Below, one piece after another: positions 27,710-35,306 of a stretch of DNA of 64,000 nucleotides. The DNA lies in the NCBI RefSeq assembly GCF_001605725.1, contig NZ_CP011530.1, positions 4,712,001 to 4,776,000 of the forward strand, in the 5' to 3' direction. A program made the translations under genes and the position numbers. Below the pieces are notes generated by a model that was given only the letters and a program-made list of their open reading frames with translations, was not told where the DNA came from and did not search any database. Within the stretch, counting starts at the first letter, position 1, and every line of letters begins with the position of its first letter. The DNA comes from Mycobacteroides immunogenum (GTDB taxonomy: Bacteria > Actinomycetota > Actinomycetes > Mycobacteriales > Mycobacteriaceae).

Positions 27710-28498
27710 CTACGCCCGGTCTCGGTACTGGATGCCCCAACTGCGCAGCGGCTCAGGACACAACGACTTGACGCCGGGCACCGAGGGGGCCGTGCACGCC
27801 ACGTAGCCGTACTTGACTCCCGCGGCAGCCACCGAGATGGCGGGCGCCGTCAAGACCGCGAATGCCAACGCGACAATCAGCGGGCGGGGCTCGAACATGG
27901 CCAGCAGCAGCGCGACCAGTACGCAGGCGAACACCCAGGCCAACACGTACTCGACCGCCACGATCCGGTCATGCGGCAGCAGCGTCGCGAACCAGTTCTG
28001 ATAGAGCAGCAATCCGACCGCACCGGCGGGAATCCAGGTTCCCAGCAGTATCAGCAACAGCACCCAGCGCTTCAAGAAGGCGGGCTCGCGCTCGGCGCGC
28101 ACCCGGATCGGCTTGGCCGACTCCTCGCCAAGCACAGGTACCGCACCGGTGTACGGGTCGGGCGTCATGGCTTCAGCTCGTGAGCGGCCGACGGCCGCCG
28201 GTATCGCGCCGGTGCGGTCGTTGCCGACGTCGAACGCTTCGGTCAGCGGCAGCGCATCGGTGTCGATACGACCGGTAGGGACAAGATCGTCGTCGTCCCG
28301 GAAGGCAGAGAACGCGGTGAACGTGGCCGTATCCAGGCCATCCCTGGCCTTGCCGTCATCGATGGGCACGGCCAACGGATCGGCGAGGTCACCCTCGACG
28401 ACGCTCGGCTGGTCCACATCGTCCACCAACTCTGTGGTGACGCCTTCTGCTTCTGCGCCCGTCTTCTCGACTGTGTTTTCCGCGTTCTTGTCAGACAC
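27710..28498 (-). CDS. membrane protein with long acidic N-terminal region, function unknown
   Basis: 262 residues. The first about 145 are hydrophilic, acidic and low-complexity (VEGDLADPLAVPIDDGKA, FRDDDDLVPTGRID), ending in the basic stretch RVRAEREPAFLKRW. Three hydrophobic segments follow: VLLLILLGTWIPAGAVGLLL, VLAWVFACVLVALLLAMF and ALAFAVLTAPAISVAAAG. The last 30 residues hold two cysteines (VACTAP, SLCPEP). No enzymatic motif was found. It overlaps the preceding membrane-protein gene by eight bases, so the two form a unit. It lies where M. tuberculosis has Rv0461/Rv0463-type membrane proteins near lpdC, but homology is not shown. Confidence 0.7.
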   Translation of the reverse strand: MSDKNAENTVEKTGAEAEGVTTELVDDVDQPSVVEGDLADPLAVPIDDGKARDGLDTATFTAFSAFRDDDDLVPTGRIDTDALPLTEAFDVGNDRTGAIPAAVGRSRAEAMTPDPYTGAVPVLGEESAKPIRVRAEREPAFLKRWVLLLILLGTWIPAGAVGLLLYQNWFATLLPHDRIVAVEYVLAWVFACVLVALLLAMFEPRPLIVALAFAVLTAPAISVAAAGVKYGYVACTAPSVPGVKSLCPEPLRSWGIQYRDRA

Positions 28499-28769
28499 CG
28501 TGAATCACCTGTATCGCCGCCAGAATCCCAAACCACCCCGGAGCGATCGCCAAAATGAATGCCGCCACCGCGGTCATCCATTTGCGAGTGGACGCGATCA
28601 AGATCAGAAACCCGATCAGGCTCGGCACCGCCACGATCAGGCCAATGACCAGATCCGGCCGTACGGACTCGTGCGCGACCAGGACGCTCGACATTCCGGC
28701 GCCTAATCCAACTGCTATCCCCAGCAGCATCGCGCTAGCGACAATTTGCGCGCGTGGCAGTGGTATCAC
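28491..28769 (-). CDS. small membrane protein, function unknown
   Basis: 92-residue protein with three hydrophobic segments: IVASAMLLGIAVGLGAGMSS, VIGLIVAVPSLIGFLILIAS and TAVAAFILAIAPGWFGILAA. I start it at GTG 28769 because AGGAG lies eight bases upstream; an upstream ATG would add a basic, non-membrane stretch. It overlaps the next gene by eight bases. A similar-sized membrane protein (Rv0463, 97 residues) lies near lpdC in M. tuberculosis, and this is probably its counterpart. No function can be inferred. Confidence 0.7.
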   Translation of the reverse strand: MIPLPRAQIVASAMLLGIAVGLGAGMSSVLVAHESVRPDLVIGLIVAVPSLIGFLILIASTRKWMTAVAAFILAIAPGWFGILAAIQVIHGV

Positions 28770-28848
28770 GAGAAAGCTCCTGCTCGGTCTTTTAGATCGC
28801 CCCCGGGCCACCTTCGACCATACTGCGATCACTGGCACACTTGCTCAA

Positions 28849-30876
28849 ATGACGTCGGCGCGCCGCTCCCCTGACCCATATCTCTGGCTTGAAGATATCG
28901 GCGGCGACGAGCCGCTGAGCTGGGTGCGCGGTCACAACGCGACCACCACCAGCGAGTTTTCCGGCACACGTTTCGACGCGATGCGCGACGAGGCGCTGGC
29001 GATCCTCGACACCGATGCGCAGATCCCGTATGTGCGCCGCCGGGGCCAGTACCTCTACAACTTCTGGCGCGACGCCAACAACGCTCGCGGTCTTTGGCGG
29101 CGAACCACTTTGGATCGATACCTCCAGGACGAACCGGAGTGGGATGTCGTCATCGACGTCGACGCGCTGGCAGCCGCGGAAGACGAGAACTGGGTCTGGG
29201 CCGGGGCCACCGTGCTGCGCCCCGAATTCCGCCGCGCGCTGGTGAGCCTGTCGCGTGGCGGGTCGGACGCGGTGGTTGTCCGCGAATTCGATCTGGAAAC
29301 AAGGCAGTTCGTCGCCGATGGATTCGATCTGCCCGAGGCCAAGACACAAATCGGGTGGATCGACGCGGACACGGTGTTCGTGGGCACCGACTTCGGGCCG
29401 GACAGCCTCACCGATTCGGGATATCCCCGCCTGGTCAAACGCTGGAAGCGCGGGCAATCGCTCGATGAGGCCGAGCTGGTGTTCAGCGGCGAATCCTCGG
29501 ACGTGACGGTGGGTGCCAGCTTTGACGACACCCCCGGGTTCGAACGCACCCTGATCAGCCGCGCCACCGACTTCTTCAATTCCGAACTGCACGAGTTGAC
29601 CGCCGACGGCGAGCTACGGCGCATCGACATCCCCACCGACGCTTCCCCGTCGGTACACCGCGAGTGGCTACTCATCGAGCTCAAGTCGCCCTGGGAAGTT
29701 GGCGGCGCCGAATACTCGGCGGGCACGTTGCTGGCCGCGCGGTACCAGGATTTCGTTTCCGGTGACCGTGTTCTCACCCCGGTGTTCGTTCCCGACGAGC
29801 ACGCGAGTCTGCACCACTACGCGTGGACCCGGGACCGGCTCACTGTCGCGATCCTGCGTGATGTGGCCAGTGAGATCGTGGTGTTCACCCCGGGTAGCTG
29901 GCACTGGGCGCCGCTGCCCGGCGTTCCGGACAATGCCACCACCCAGATCGTCGCCATCGATGACCTGGGCGACGAGATATTCCTCGACACTTCGGGTTTC
30001 ACGCAGCCGTCAACGCTGCTGCGCGGCCAAGTAAGTGCCACCAGCGCCTCGGTGGCACCCATCAAATCGGCGCCATCTTTCTTCGACGACGACTCCTTCG
30101 CGGTGGCGCAACACTTCGCACGATCCGACGACGGCACGGCGATTCCCTATTTCGTGGTGCGCGCCAAAGGATCTGACGTAGCCGGACCCACCTTGCTCGG
30201 TGGATACGGCGGCTTTGAGGTCGCCCGGACGCCCGGGTACGACGGCGTTCTGGGCAGGCTGTGGCTCTCCCGGGGCGGCACATATGTACTGGCCAACATT
30301 CGCGGCGGCGGCGAGTACGGGCCGGCCTGGCACACCCAAGCGATGCGCGAAGGCCGCCACCTCGTGTACGAGGATTTCGCCGCCGTGGCACGGGACCTGG
30401 TGGCGCGCGGCATCACCACCGCAGCGCAGCTGGGCGCCCAGGGCGGAAGCAACGGGGGCCTGCTGATGGGCGTCATGCTCACGGCCTATCCCGAGCTGTT
30501 CGGCGCCCTGGTGTGTCAGGTGCCGCTGCTGGACATGCGGCGCTATCACCTGCTGCTGGCCGGAGCCTCCTGGGTTGCCGAGTACGGCGATCCCGACGCC
30601 CCAGAAGACTGGGAGTTCATCTCGAAATATTCTCCCTACCAGAATATTTCCACCACCCGGCAGTACCCCCCGGTGCTGGTGACCACCTCTACCCGCGACG
30701 ATCGGGTACACCCAGGGCACGCACGCAAGATGACCGCGGCCCTGCAAGAGGCGGGGCAACCGGTCTGGTACTACGAGAACATCGAAGGTGGGCACGGCGG
30801 CGCGGCCAACAACGAGCAGTCCGCGTTCAAGGCGGCGCTGGCCATCGAATTTCTCTGGCGTCAGCTGGCACCCTGA
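28849..30876 (+). CDS. prolyl oligopeptidase family (S9) serine peptidase
   Basis: 675-residue S9-family peptidase resembling Rv0457c. The N-terminal 400 residues form the beta-propeller-type domain. The C-terminal alpha/beta-hydrolase domain contains the nucleophile in AQGGSNGGLLMGVML, the Asp in TTSTRDDRVHPGHA and the His in IEGGHGGAANNE; GGYGGFEVARTPGYDG is also typical. It starts PDPYLWLEDIGGDEPLSWVR, the standard opening of the family. ATG 28849 is chosen because an upstream frame extension would run into the divergent membrane-protein promoter. No signal peptide is seen, so it is probably cytoplasmic and cleaves short peptides. It is a single-gene transcript or is read through to the downstream reductase gene. 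Confidence 0.9.
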   Translation: MTSARRSPDPYLWLEDIGGDEPLSWVRGHNATTTSEFSGTRFDAMRDEALAILDTDAQIPYVRRRGQYLYNFWRDANNARGLWRRTTLDRYLQDEPEWDVVIDVDALAAAEDENWVWAGATVLRPEFRRALVSLSRGGSDAVVVREFDLETRQFVADGFDLPEAKTQIGWIDADTVFVGTDFGPDSLTDSGYPRLVKRWKRGQSLDEAELVFSGESSDVTVGASFDDTPGFERTLISRATDFFNSELHELTADGELRRIDIPTDASPSVHREWLLIELKSPWEVGGAEYSAGTLLAARYQDFVSGDRVLTPVFVPDEHASLHHYAWTRDRLTVAILRDVASEIVVFTPGSWHWAPLPGVPDNATTQIVAIDDLGDEIFLDTSGFTQPSTLLRGQVSATSASVAPIKSAPSFFDDDSFAVAQHFARSDDGTAIPYFVVRAKGSDVAGPTLLGGYGGFEVARTPGYDGVLGRLWLSRGGTYVLANIRGGGEYGPAWHTQAMREGRHLVYEDFAAVARDLVARGITTAAQLGAQGGSNGGLLMGVMLTAYPELFGALVCQVPLLDMRRYHLLLAGASWVAEYGDPDAPEDWEFISKYSPYQNISTTRQYPPVLVTTSTRDDRVHPGHARKMTAALQEAGQPVWYYENIEGGHGGAANNEQSAFKAALAIEFLWRQLAP

Positions 30877-30935
30877 GCCCAAATCTCAGGGCGATCCCCG
30901 ATGCCGTCGAGCCTTCGGCGGCGGAGGATTGCCGC

Positions 30936-31373
30936 ATGAGCGAATCCAACACCGTTCCACCATGGGTCAACAAGATCGTCAGGGGCCTCCTGCGCAGTCC
31001 GCTACACCCCGTGCTCAGTGGCAATATCGCACTGTTCACCTTCACGGGGCGCAAGAGCGGCAAGGAGTACAACGTCGCCGCCACCTACGTTCGCGACGGC
31101 AACGTGCTCACCGTTTTCACCGATCGGGCCTGGGCCAAGAATCTGCGCGGCGGCCGACCGGTCACCGCACTGGTGCGCGGCAAGCGGCTGGAAGGCACCG
31201 CGGAACTGTCCACCGGGCCGCAGATCGCGGGGCCGCTGGCCGAACTGTTGCGCCGGGTGCCGCGTGATGCCAAGTACCACGATGTGCGCCGCAACGCGGA
31301 CGGCAGCCTGAACCAGTCGGATATCGACCGGGCCGCCGCCGGTGAAAGCATGGTGACCGTGCACCTGACGTGA
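30936..31373 (+). CDS. deazaflavin (F420)-dependent nitroreductase family protein
   Basis: 145-residue split-barrel protein of the Ddn/F420-dependent quinone reductase family. Family landmarks are VLSGNIALFTFTGRKSGKEY near residues 26-45, VAATYVRDGNVLTVFT, and the R-G-x motif region WAKNLRGGRPVTALVRGKRL. Relatives use reduced F420 to reduce quinones, aflatoxins or nitroimidazole drugs, and many bind the membrane through a basic N-terminus, here PPWVNKIVRGLLRSPLHP. The start is ATG 30936 with GGAGG nine bases upstream. Cofactor preference between F420 and flavin is not proven by the sequence. Confidence 0.82.
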   Translation: MSESNTVPPWVNKIVRGLLRSPLHPVLSGNIALFTFTGRKSGKEYNVAATYVRDGNVLTVFTDRAWAKNLRGGRPVTALVRGKRLEGTAELSTGPQIAGPLAELLRRVPRDAKYHDVRRNADGSLNQSDIDRAAAGESMVTVHLT

Positions 31374-31755
31374 TGCGCACCACGTGCCGACCAGGCCGGT
31401 CTCGTACATCACGTTGCCAATCCAGCCAATCGCGACGTAGCGGCACACTGACCCGCCTGCAGTTTGCTCAGCCGCCTTTTCGGCCAGCGGGCACCCGGGG
31501 TTGGCCAACCAAAAACCGCAGCTCAAAGGTGCTAACTGTAGCTAGCACTCTGCATAGCGTCAGCTATCCATCCAGTTCAGAGACATGCAGTTGTCGACAT
31601 GCAAGCCCTTTTGCGTCGGGCCCTGTTACCGAAATCGAGACCTAGCCGTTACCGTCGCGGGTTGTTGCCATCAAGTGAGCTGAGCTAGCGTGATAACTAA
31701 CTGAATTATTGGCCGCGGCAAAGTTGCCTGGCTGGCGAAGGTACTGGCCTTCAGC
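31374..31755. other. non-coding stretch upstream of a small ORF
   Basis: About 380 bases with no supported gene on either strand. The part near 31530-31720 is lower in GC and rich in CTAGC/AGCTAG-like sequences (for example CTGTAGCTAGCACT at about 31535 and CTGAGCTAGCGTGATAACTA near 31680). These could be promoter material, but no -35/-10 pair with good spacing stands out. Confidence 0.35.
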
Positions 31756-31783
31756 TCCGGAAGTGCTCAGCTGCATTTCCGGA
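31756..31783. promoter_or_regulatory. hairpin/dyad upstream of the 63-residue gene
   Basis: TCCGGAAGTGC (31756-31766) and GCATTTCCGGA (31773-31783) pair with one mismatch around the 6-base loop TCAGCT. It ends 38 bases before the start codon at 31822 and may be an operator or a leader structure. Confidence 0.45.
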
Positions 31784-31821
31784 TGACCGGTAGTGAGAGC
31801 CCCAATGCCGTGAGGTGCACG

Positions 31822-32013
31822 ATGACAAACAACCTATTCATCGGGTTGAGCGAGAACGGATGGGACCACGCCCCGTGGGACGCCGAACCAGAGTTCTCGC
31901 CGTCCGAGCTGGACATCCTGTTGGATCGTCGGCTGTCCGTGACGGACGCCGCCGAACGTATCGGATGCGTGGAGCACGACGTGCAGCGCATCCGCGACGC
32001 ACACGCGGCCTAA
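31822..32013 (+). CDS. small protein with a helix-turn-helix-like C-terminal half
   Basis: 63 residues from ATG 31822, which is preceded by GTGAGG with good spacing. The first half is Trp- and acid-rich (GWDHAPWDAEPEFSPSELDI). The second half, LLDRRLSVTDAAERIGCVEH followed by DVQRIRDAHAA, has the size and residue pattern of a helix-turn-helix of the sort that inspects DNA or partners with a larger regulator. It ends in a 4-base overlap with the convergent membrane-protein gene. No family is recognised with certainty; it could be a small DNA-binding regulator. Confidence 0.6.
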   Translation: MTNNLFIGLSENGWDHAPWDAEPEFSPSELDILLDRRLSVTDAAERIGCVEHDVQRIRDAHAA

Positions 32014-32846
32014 CGACGCAGCAGGCCGCCCACCAATCCAGACACCACACCGATCACGATCACCAACCCGCCCACGGCCATCGTGAGGCTCAGCCAGTGG
32101 TGCGCGTTGCTCACCGCCGCGGTGACCACGCCGTCGGCCACCTCCCGTAGATCGCCGGTGACGCGGCTCAGTGGCCGTTCCAGATAACGCCGACCGATCT
32201 CCAGCCCTGCCCAGCCCGCCGCACCCACCAGCAGGGCCGAAATACCCAGTCCGGCAAGGCCCTTTGCGCGGCTACGTACTGCCAGCTGGGTCAGGCCGGC
32301 CAAAATGAGCGTGAGCCCGAAGGCAATCCACACCGCTAGTTGGCCGAAACGGGCCACCGGAACCAGCCGGCCCGGCGTCAGACCCGCCAACTTGTCCTCG
32401 GTGACTGAGACCTTCAACGTCTCGGGCGCCTTGACGGAAAGACCTTGCGGCACCACGCTCTTGATCATCGGGGCCACATCGATCTGCCAGCCACCCTGCG
32501 AATCACGCTGCGCCGAGCTTGAGTTGGTGAACAACCACTGATGCGCCATCCGATTCACCGACGCGAAGTCGGCCGGGAACTGCGGCCCGCTGGTGTACGA
32601 GGCCGTCAGTTCTGCCACCTGAGTCTCGTTGACCCGTGATCCCTGCTTCTTGCTCAGCGACACGATCTCGGTGGTGAGCTCCTCCGCGATCGCCTGCTGC
32701 ACCCTAGGATCGGCGGCGGCCGGGGCCGTGAGTGCCACGTAGCCGTTCTCATCGACAATCCGGGACTGAGTCCAGGCAGCCGTGATGGTCACGGCCAGCG
32801 CGGCGGTGGTCAGCAGCCACAGCAGGACCGCGAACAAGAATCGCAT
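32010..32846 (-). CDS. membrane protein with extracytoplasmic domain, function unknown
   Basis: 278 residues: an N-terminal signal-anchor (FLFAVLLWLLTTAALAVTIT), an extracytoplasmic domain of about 150 residues (residues 25-170), then three hydrophobic segments (FGQLAVWIAFGLTLILAGLT, GLAGLGISALLVGAAGWAGL and LSLTMAVGGLVIVIGVVSGL) and a short basic tail. The repeated Ala/Thr/Glu-rich helices in the middle may form a coiled helical bundle. The start is ATG 32846, seven bases after a TAACCT hexamer, consistent with a leaderless mRNA. The type is common in actinobacteria as a hypothetical membrane protein; no function is assigned. Confidence 0.75.
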   Translation of the reverse strand: MRFLFAVLLWLLTTAALAVTITAAWTQSRIVDENGYVALTAPAAADPRVQQAIAEELTTEIVSLSKKQGSRVNETQVAELTASYTSGPQFPADFASVNRMAHQWLFTNSSSAQRDSQGGWQIDVAPMIKSVVPQGLSVKAPETLKVSVTEDKLAGLTPGRLVPVARFGQLAVWIAFGLTLILAGLTQLAVRSRAKGLAGLGISALLVGAAGWAGLEIGRRYLERPLSRVTGDLREVADGVVTAAVSNAHHWLSLTMAVGGLVIVIGVVSGLVGGLLRR

Positions 32847-32853
32847 CGAGCCC

Positions 32854-32859
32854 AGGTTA
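32854..32859 (-). promoter_or_regulatory. -10 hexamer of a leaderless promoter for the 32010-32846 gene
   Basis: TAACCT on the minus strand, seven bases before ATG 32846. Confidence 0.4.
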
Positions 32860-33042
32860 GTCGAGTCGACACCAGGCAGGCGATGCGCAAGCGCTCACAC
32901 GGCCGCGTATCGACAGACATAACGCGACAGGGTCAGCACCTAGTATGTGCGACATTTACTAGTTATTGTCTTACATTTGAGGCGTCTCTACCAGTATGTG
33001 TAGGCGTGTTGGCAGGTGTGCAGCCATATCGAGGGGGCTTTG

Positions 33043-34392
33043 GTGATTACAGGCGCGACCGACGCAAGCGAGTCCGGCCAAACGAGGCCACTAGGGCAGA
33101 TCTGGGAAACGTGCGATCAAACCCCCATGCTGCCGAGTCACGATCCGTTCTATCGGCCGCCTACAGGGTTTCAGAGCGTCCGGGAGGGCACGGTACTACG
33201 TTGGCGCCGAGTAGATTTGGCCCTTTTCGGCAAGATCAGGCAACGCGTGGACGCCTGGCAGTTGCTCTACCGCACCAACAACATGGACTTGCGGCCAGAG
33301 GCCGCCGTCACCACCGTGGTGCTGCCGGCCCGCACTCATGCACAGGCACCGCACCCCTTGCTGGCCTATCAATGCGCAATCGACGCAGTGGCCGACCGGT
33401 GTTTCCCCTCCTATGCGCTGAGGCATCGTTCTCGCGCGCTGGGTGCGGTACCTCAGTTCGAGTGGCCCCTGATCGCCAACGCAGTTGCTCAAGGATGGGT
33501 GGTATCTATTTCCGACCATGAGGGACAAGATGGACGCTTCGTAGCACCACGGGAGCCTGGCTACCGCGTTCTGGACGGAGCACGCGCGGCACTGAGCTTT
33601 GCGCCCCTGGGTTTGAACCGGAGTTCACCGGTGGGCATTTGGGGCTATTCAGGCGGGGGTATGGCCAGCTCGTGGGCAGCCGAGATGGCGCCGACCTACG
33701 CGCCGGAACTCGGAGTGGTCGGAGCAGTACTGGGCGCACCGGTCAGCGACCCAGGCGAGCTGTCACTACGACTGAACGGAACCAAATACTCCGGGCTGAC
33801 CGCAATCGGTATCGCCAGCCTGCGGCGCTGTTACACCGGATTGGACTCGCGCATTGCCGCCCATATCAATACCGCCGGGCAGCGAATCTTGACCGCAGCT
33901 GGCCAACTGGACACTATTCGTGCGGGAGCCCGGTTTGCCAACCAGAACTTCGACAAGCACTGCGACATCCCCCTTGAAGAGTTCATGACTCAACCCGAGA
34001 TCGCGGAGGTTTTCAACGATGTGCGGTTGGGTCAACACGTACCCGCGTGTCCGACGCTCGTCCTCCACCCCCAACATGACCAGATCATCGACGTACGCGA
34101 CGTCGATGCTCAAGTTGAGCGTTATCGAGCAGCCGACGGACAAATCAACTATGTACGCGACGGTTGCAGCGAACACATCACCCTGATGCTGCTGTCTGCA
34201 CCGCTCGCGCTGAATTGGTTGAAAAACCGGTTTCTGGGCACCGTCTCTGAAACCGGACAGAATGTTGCGGTCTTCTCAATAGCACTGTCCACCAAGGCCA
34301 TCCGCGGCTACTTCAGCATGCTCGTTACTATGCTGAAGATCGTAATGGCACGGCCCCTGGGCCCCGCCTACACATCAAGGTCTAATCCGTGA
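33043..34392 (+). CDS. secretory-lipase-family alpha/beta hydrolase
   Basis: 449-residue hydrolase of the LIP (secretory lipase) family. The nucleophile elbow is GIWGYSGGGMASSWAAEMAP near residues 205-220. The acid residue is probably the Asp in LHPQHDQIIDVRDV, and the His the one in CSEHITLM. NNMDLRPEAAVTTVVLP near the N-terminus is also typical. The start is GTG 33043 with GAGGGGG five bases upstream. No signal peptide is apparent at this start, unlike many relatives, so export is uncertain; an upstream start does not add one. The C-terminal 60 residues contain a hydrophobic stretch. The 3' end overlaps the convergent polyphosphate kinase gene by 11 bases. Substrate: probably a fatty-acid ester. 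Confidence 0.82.
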   Translation: MITGATDASESGQTRPLGQIWETCDQTPMLPSHDPFYRPPTGFQSVREGTVLRWRRVDLALFGKIRQRVDAWQLLYRTNNMDLRPEAAVTTVVLPARTHAQAPHPLLAYQCAIDAVADRCFPSYALRHRSRALGAVPQFEWPLIANAVAQGWVVSISDHEGQDGRFVAPREPGYRVLDGARAALSFAPLGLNRSSPVGIWGYSGGGMASSWAAEMAPTYAPELGVVGAVLGAPVSDPGELSLRLNGTKYSGLTAIGIASLRRCYTGLDSRIAAHINTAGQRILTAAGQLDTIRAGARFANQNFDKHCDIPLEEFMTQPEIAEVFNDVRLGQHVPACPTLVLHPQHDQIIDVRDVDAQVERYRAADGQINYVRDGCSEHITLMLLSAPLALNWLKNRFLGTVSETGQNVAVFSIALSTKAIRGYFSMLVTMLKIVMARPLGPAYTSRSNP

Positions 34393-35248
34393 GCGCGCGC
34401 CCCAGGATCAGCGGATCGGCCTGACCGACAACATCGACATCCTTGTCGTCGTAGTCGAACTTGCTCAGCACATGGCGCATCGCGTTCACACGAGCGCGCT
34501 TCTTGTCGTTGCTCTTCACCACGATCCACGGTGCGTGATCGGTGTCGGTGAGCGAGAACATCTCTTCCTTGGCCTTGGTGTAGGCATCCCACTTATCCAA
34601 GGACGCCAGGTCCATCGGGGAGAGTTTCCACTGACGCACGGGGTCAACCTGCCGAATGGCGAAGCGGGTGCGCTGCTCGGCAGCCGACACCGAGAACCAC
34701 AGCTTGGTCAGGCTCAGGCCGTCGTTGACCAGCATCTGCTCGAAAAGCGGTGCCTGGTGGATGAATTCGGAGTGCTGCTCGTCGGTGCAAAATCCCATGA
34801 CCCGCTCGACACCGGCGCGGTTATACCAAGACCGGTCGAAGAACACCATCTCTCCGGCAGCGGGCAGGTGCGGAACGTACCGCTGGAAGTACCACTGGGT
34901 ACGTTCCCGCTCGGTGGGCTTCTCCAACGCGACCACGCGGGCGCCGCGCGGGTTGAGGTGCTCCATGAACCGCTTGATGGTGCCACCCTTGCCCGCGGCG
35001 TCGCGTCCCTCGAAGAGGATGACGTGCCGGGCGCCGGTGCGCTTGCTCCAGTTCTGAAGCTTGAGCAGCTCGATTTGCAGCAGCCGCTTCTCCAGCTCGT
35101 ACTGGTGACGGCTCATCCGCTCGTCGTACGGGTAGTTCTCCCGCCAGGTGTCTACCGCGACACCGTCGGGCGCAATCAGTACCGGGTCGTCGTCATCGTC
35201 GTCATCGACGGTGTAGCCCTCCGCAGCGGCGGTAATGGTGTCGGTCAC
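34382..35248 (-). CDS. ppk2: polyphosphate kinase 2
   Basis: 288-residue PPK2-family enzyme that transfers phosphate between polyphosphate and nucleoside diphosphates, mainly making GTP/ATP from poly-P; Rv3232c is the tuberculosis counterpart. Walker A is GRDAAGKGGT at residues 81-90, Walker B/lid FFDRSWYNRAGVERVMGF from 136. An aspartate run (DDDDDDD) at residues 15-21 precedes the core. The start is GTG 35248, six bases after a TAGTTT hexamer with no Shine-Dalgarno, so leaderless translation is likely. Its 3' end overlaps the convergent lipase gene by 11 bases, leaving no room for an ordinary terminator. Confidence 0.93.
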   Translation of the reverse strand: MTDTITAAAEGYTVDDDDDDDPVLIAPDGVAVDTWRENYPYDERMSRHQYELEKRLLQIELLKLQNWSKRTGARHVILFEGRDAAGKGGTIKRFMEHLNPRGARVVALEKPTERERTQWYFQRYVPHLPAAGEMVFFDRSWYNRAGVERVMGFCTDEQHSEFIHQAPLFEQMLVNDGLSLTKLWFSVSAAEQRTRFAIRQVDPVRQWKLSPMDLASLDKWDAYTKAKEEMFSLTDTDHAPWIVVKSNDKKRARVNAMRHVLSKFDYDDKDVDVVGQADPLILGRALTD

Positions 35249-35254
35249 CGGCGA

Positions 35255-35260
35255 AAACTA
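35255..35260 (-). promoter_or_regulatory. -10 hexamer of a leaderless ppk2 promoter
   Basis: TAGTTT on the minus strand, six bases before GTG 35248. Confidence 0.45.
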
Positions 35261-35306
35261 ACCCCGGCAATCGTCTTTCGGATGGACAGTGAGTAAACGG
35301 CCGGTG

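Noticed and set aside
31374..31755. A structured RNA or riboswitch in the gap upstream of the 63-residue gene.
   Set aside because: Apart from the dyad at 31756-31783 no conserved stem arrangement was recognisable, and short CTAGC-type palindromes here can arise by chance.
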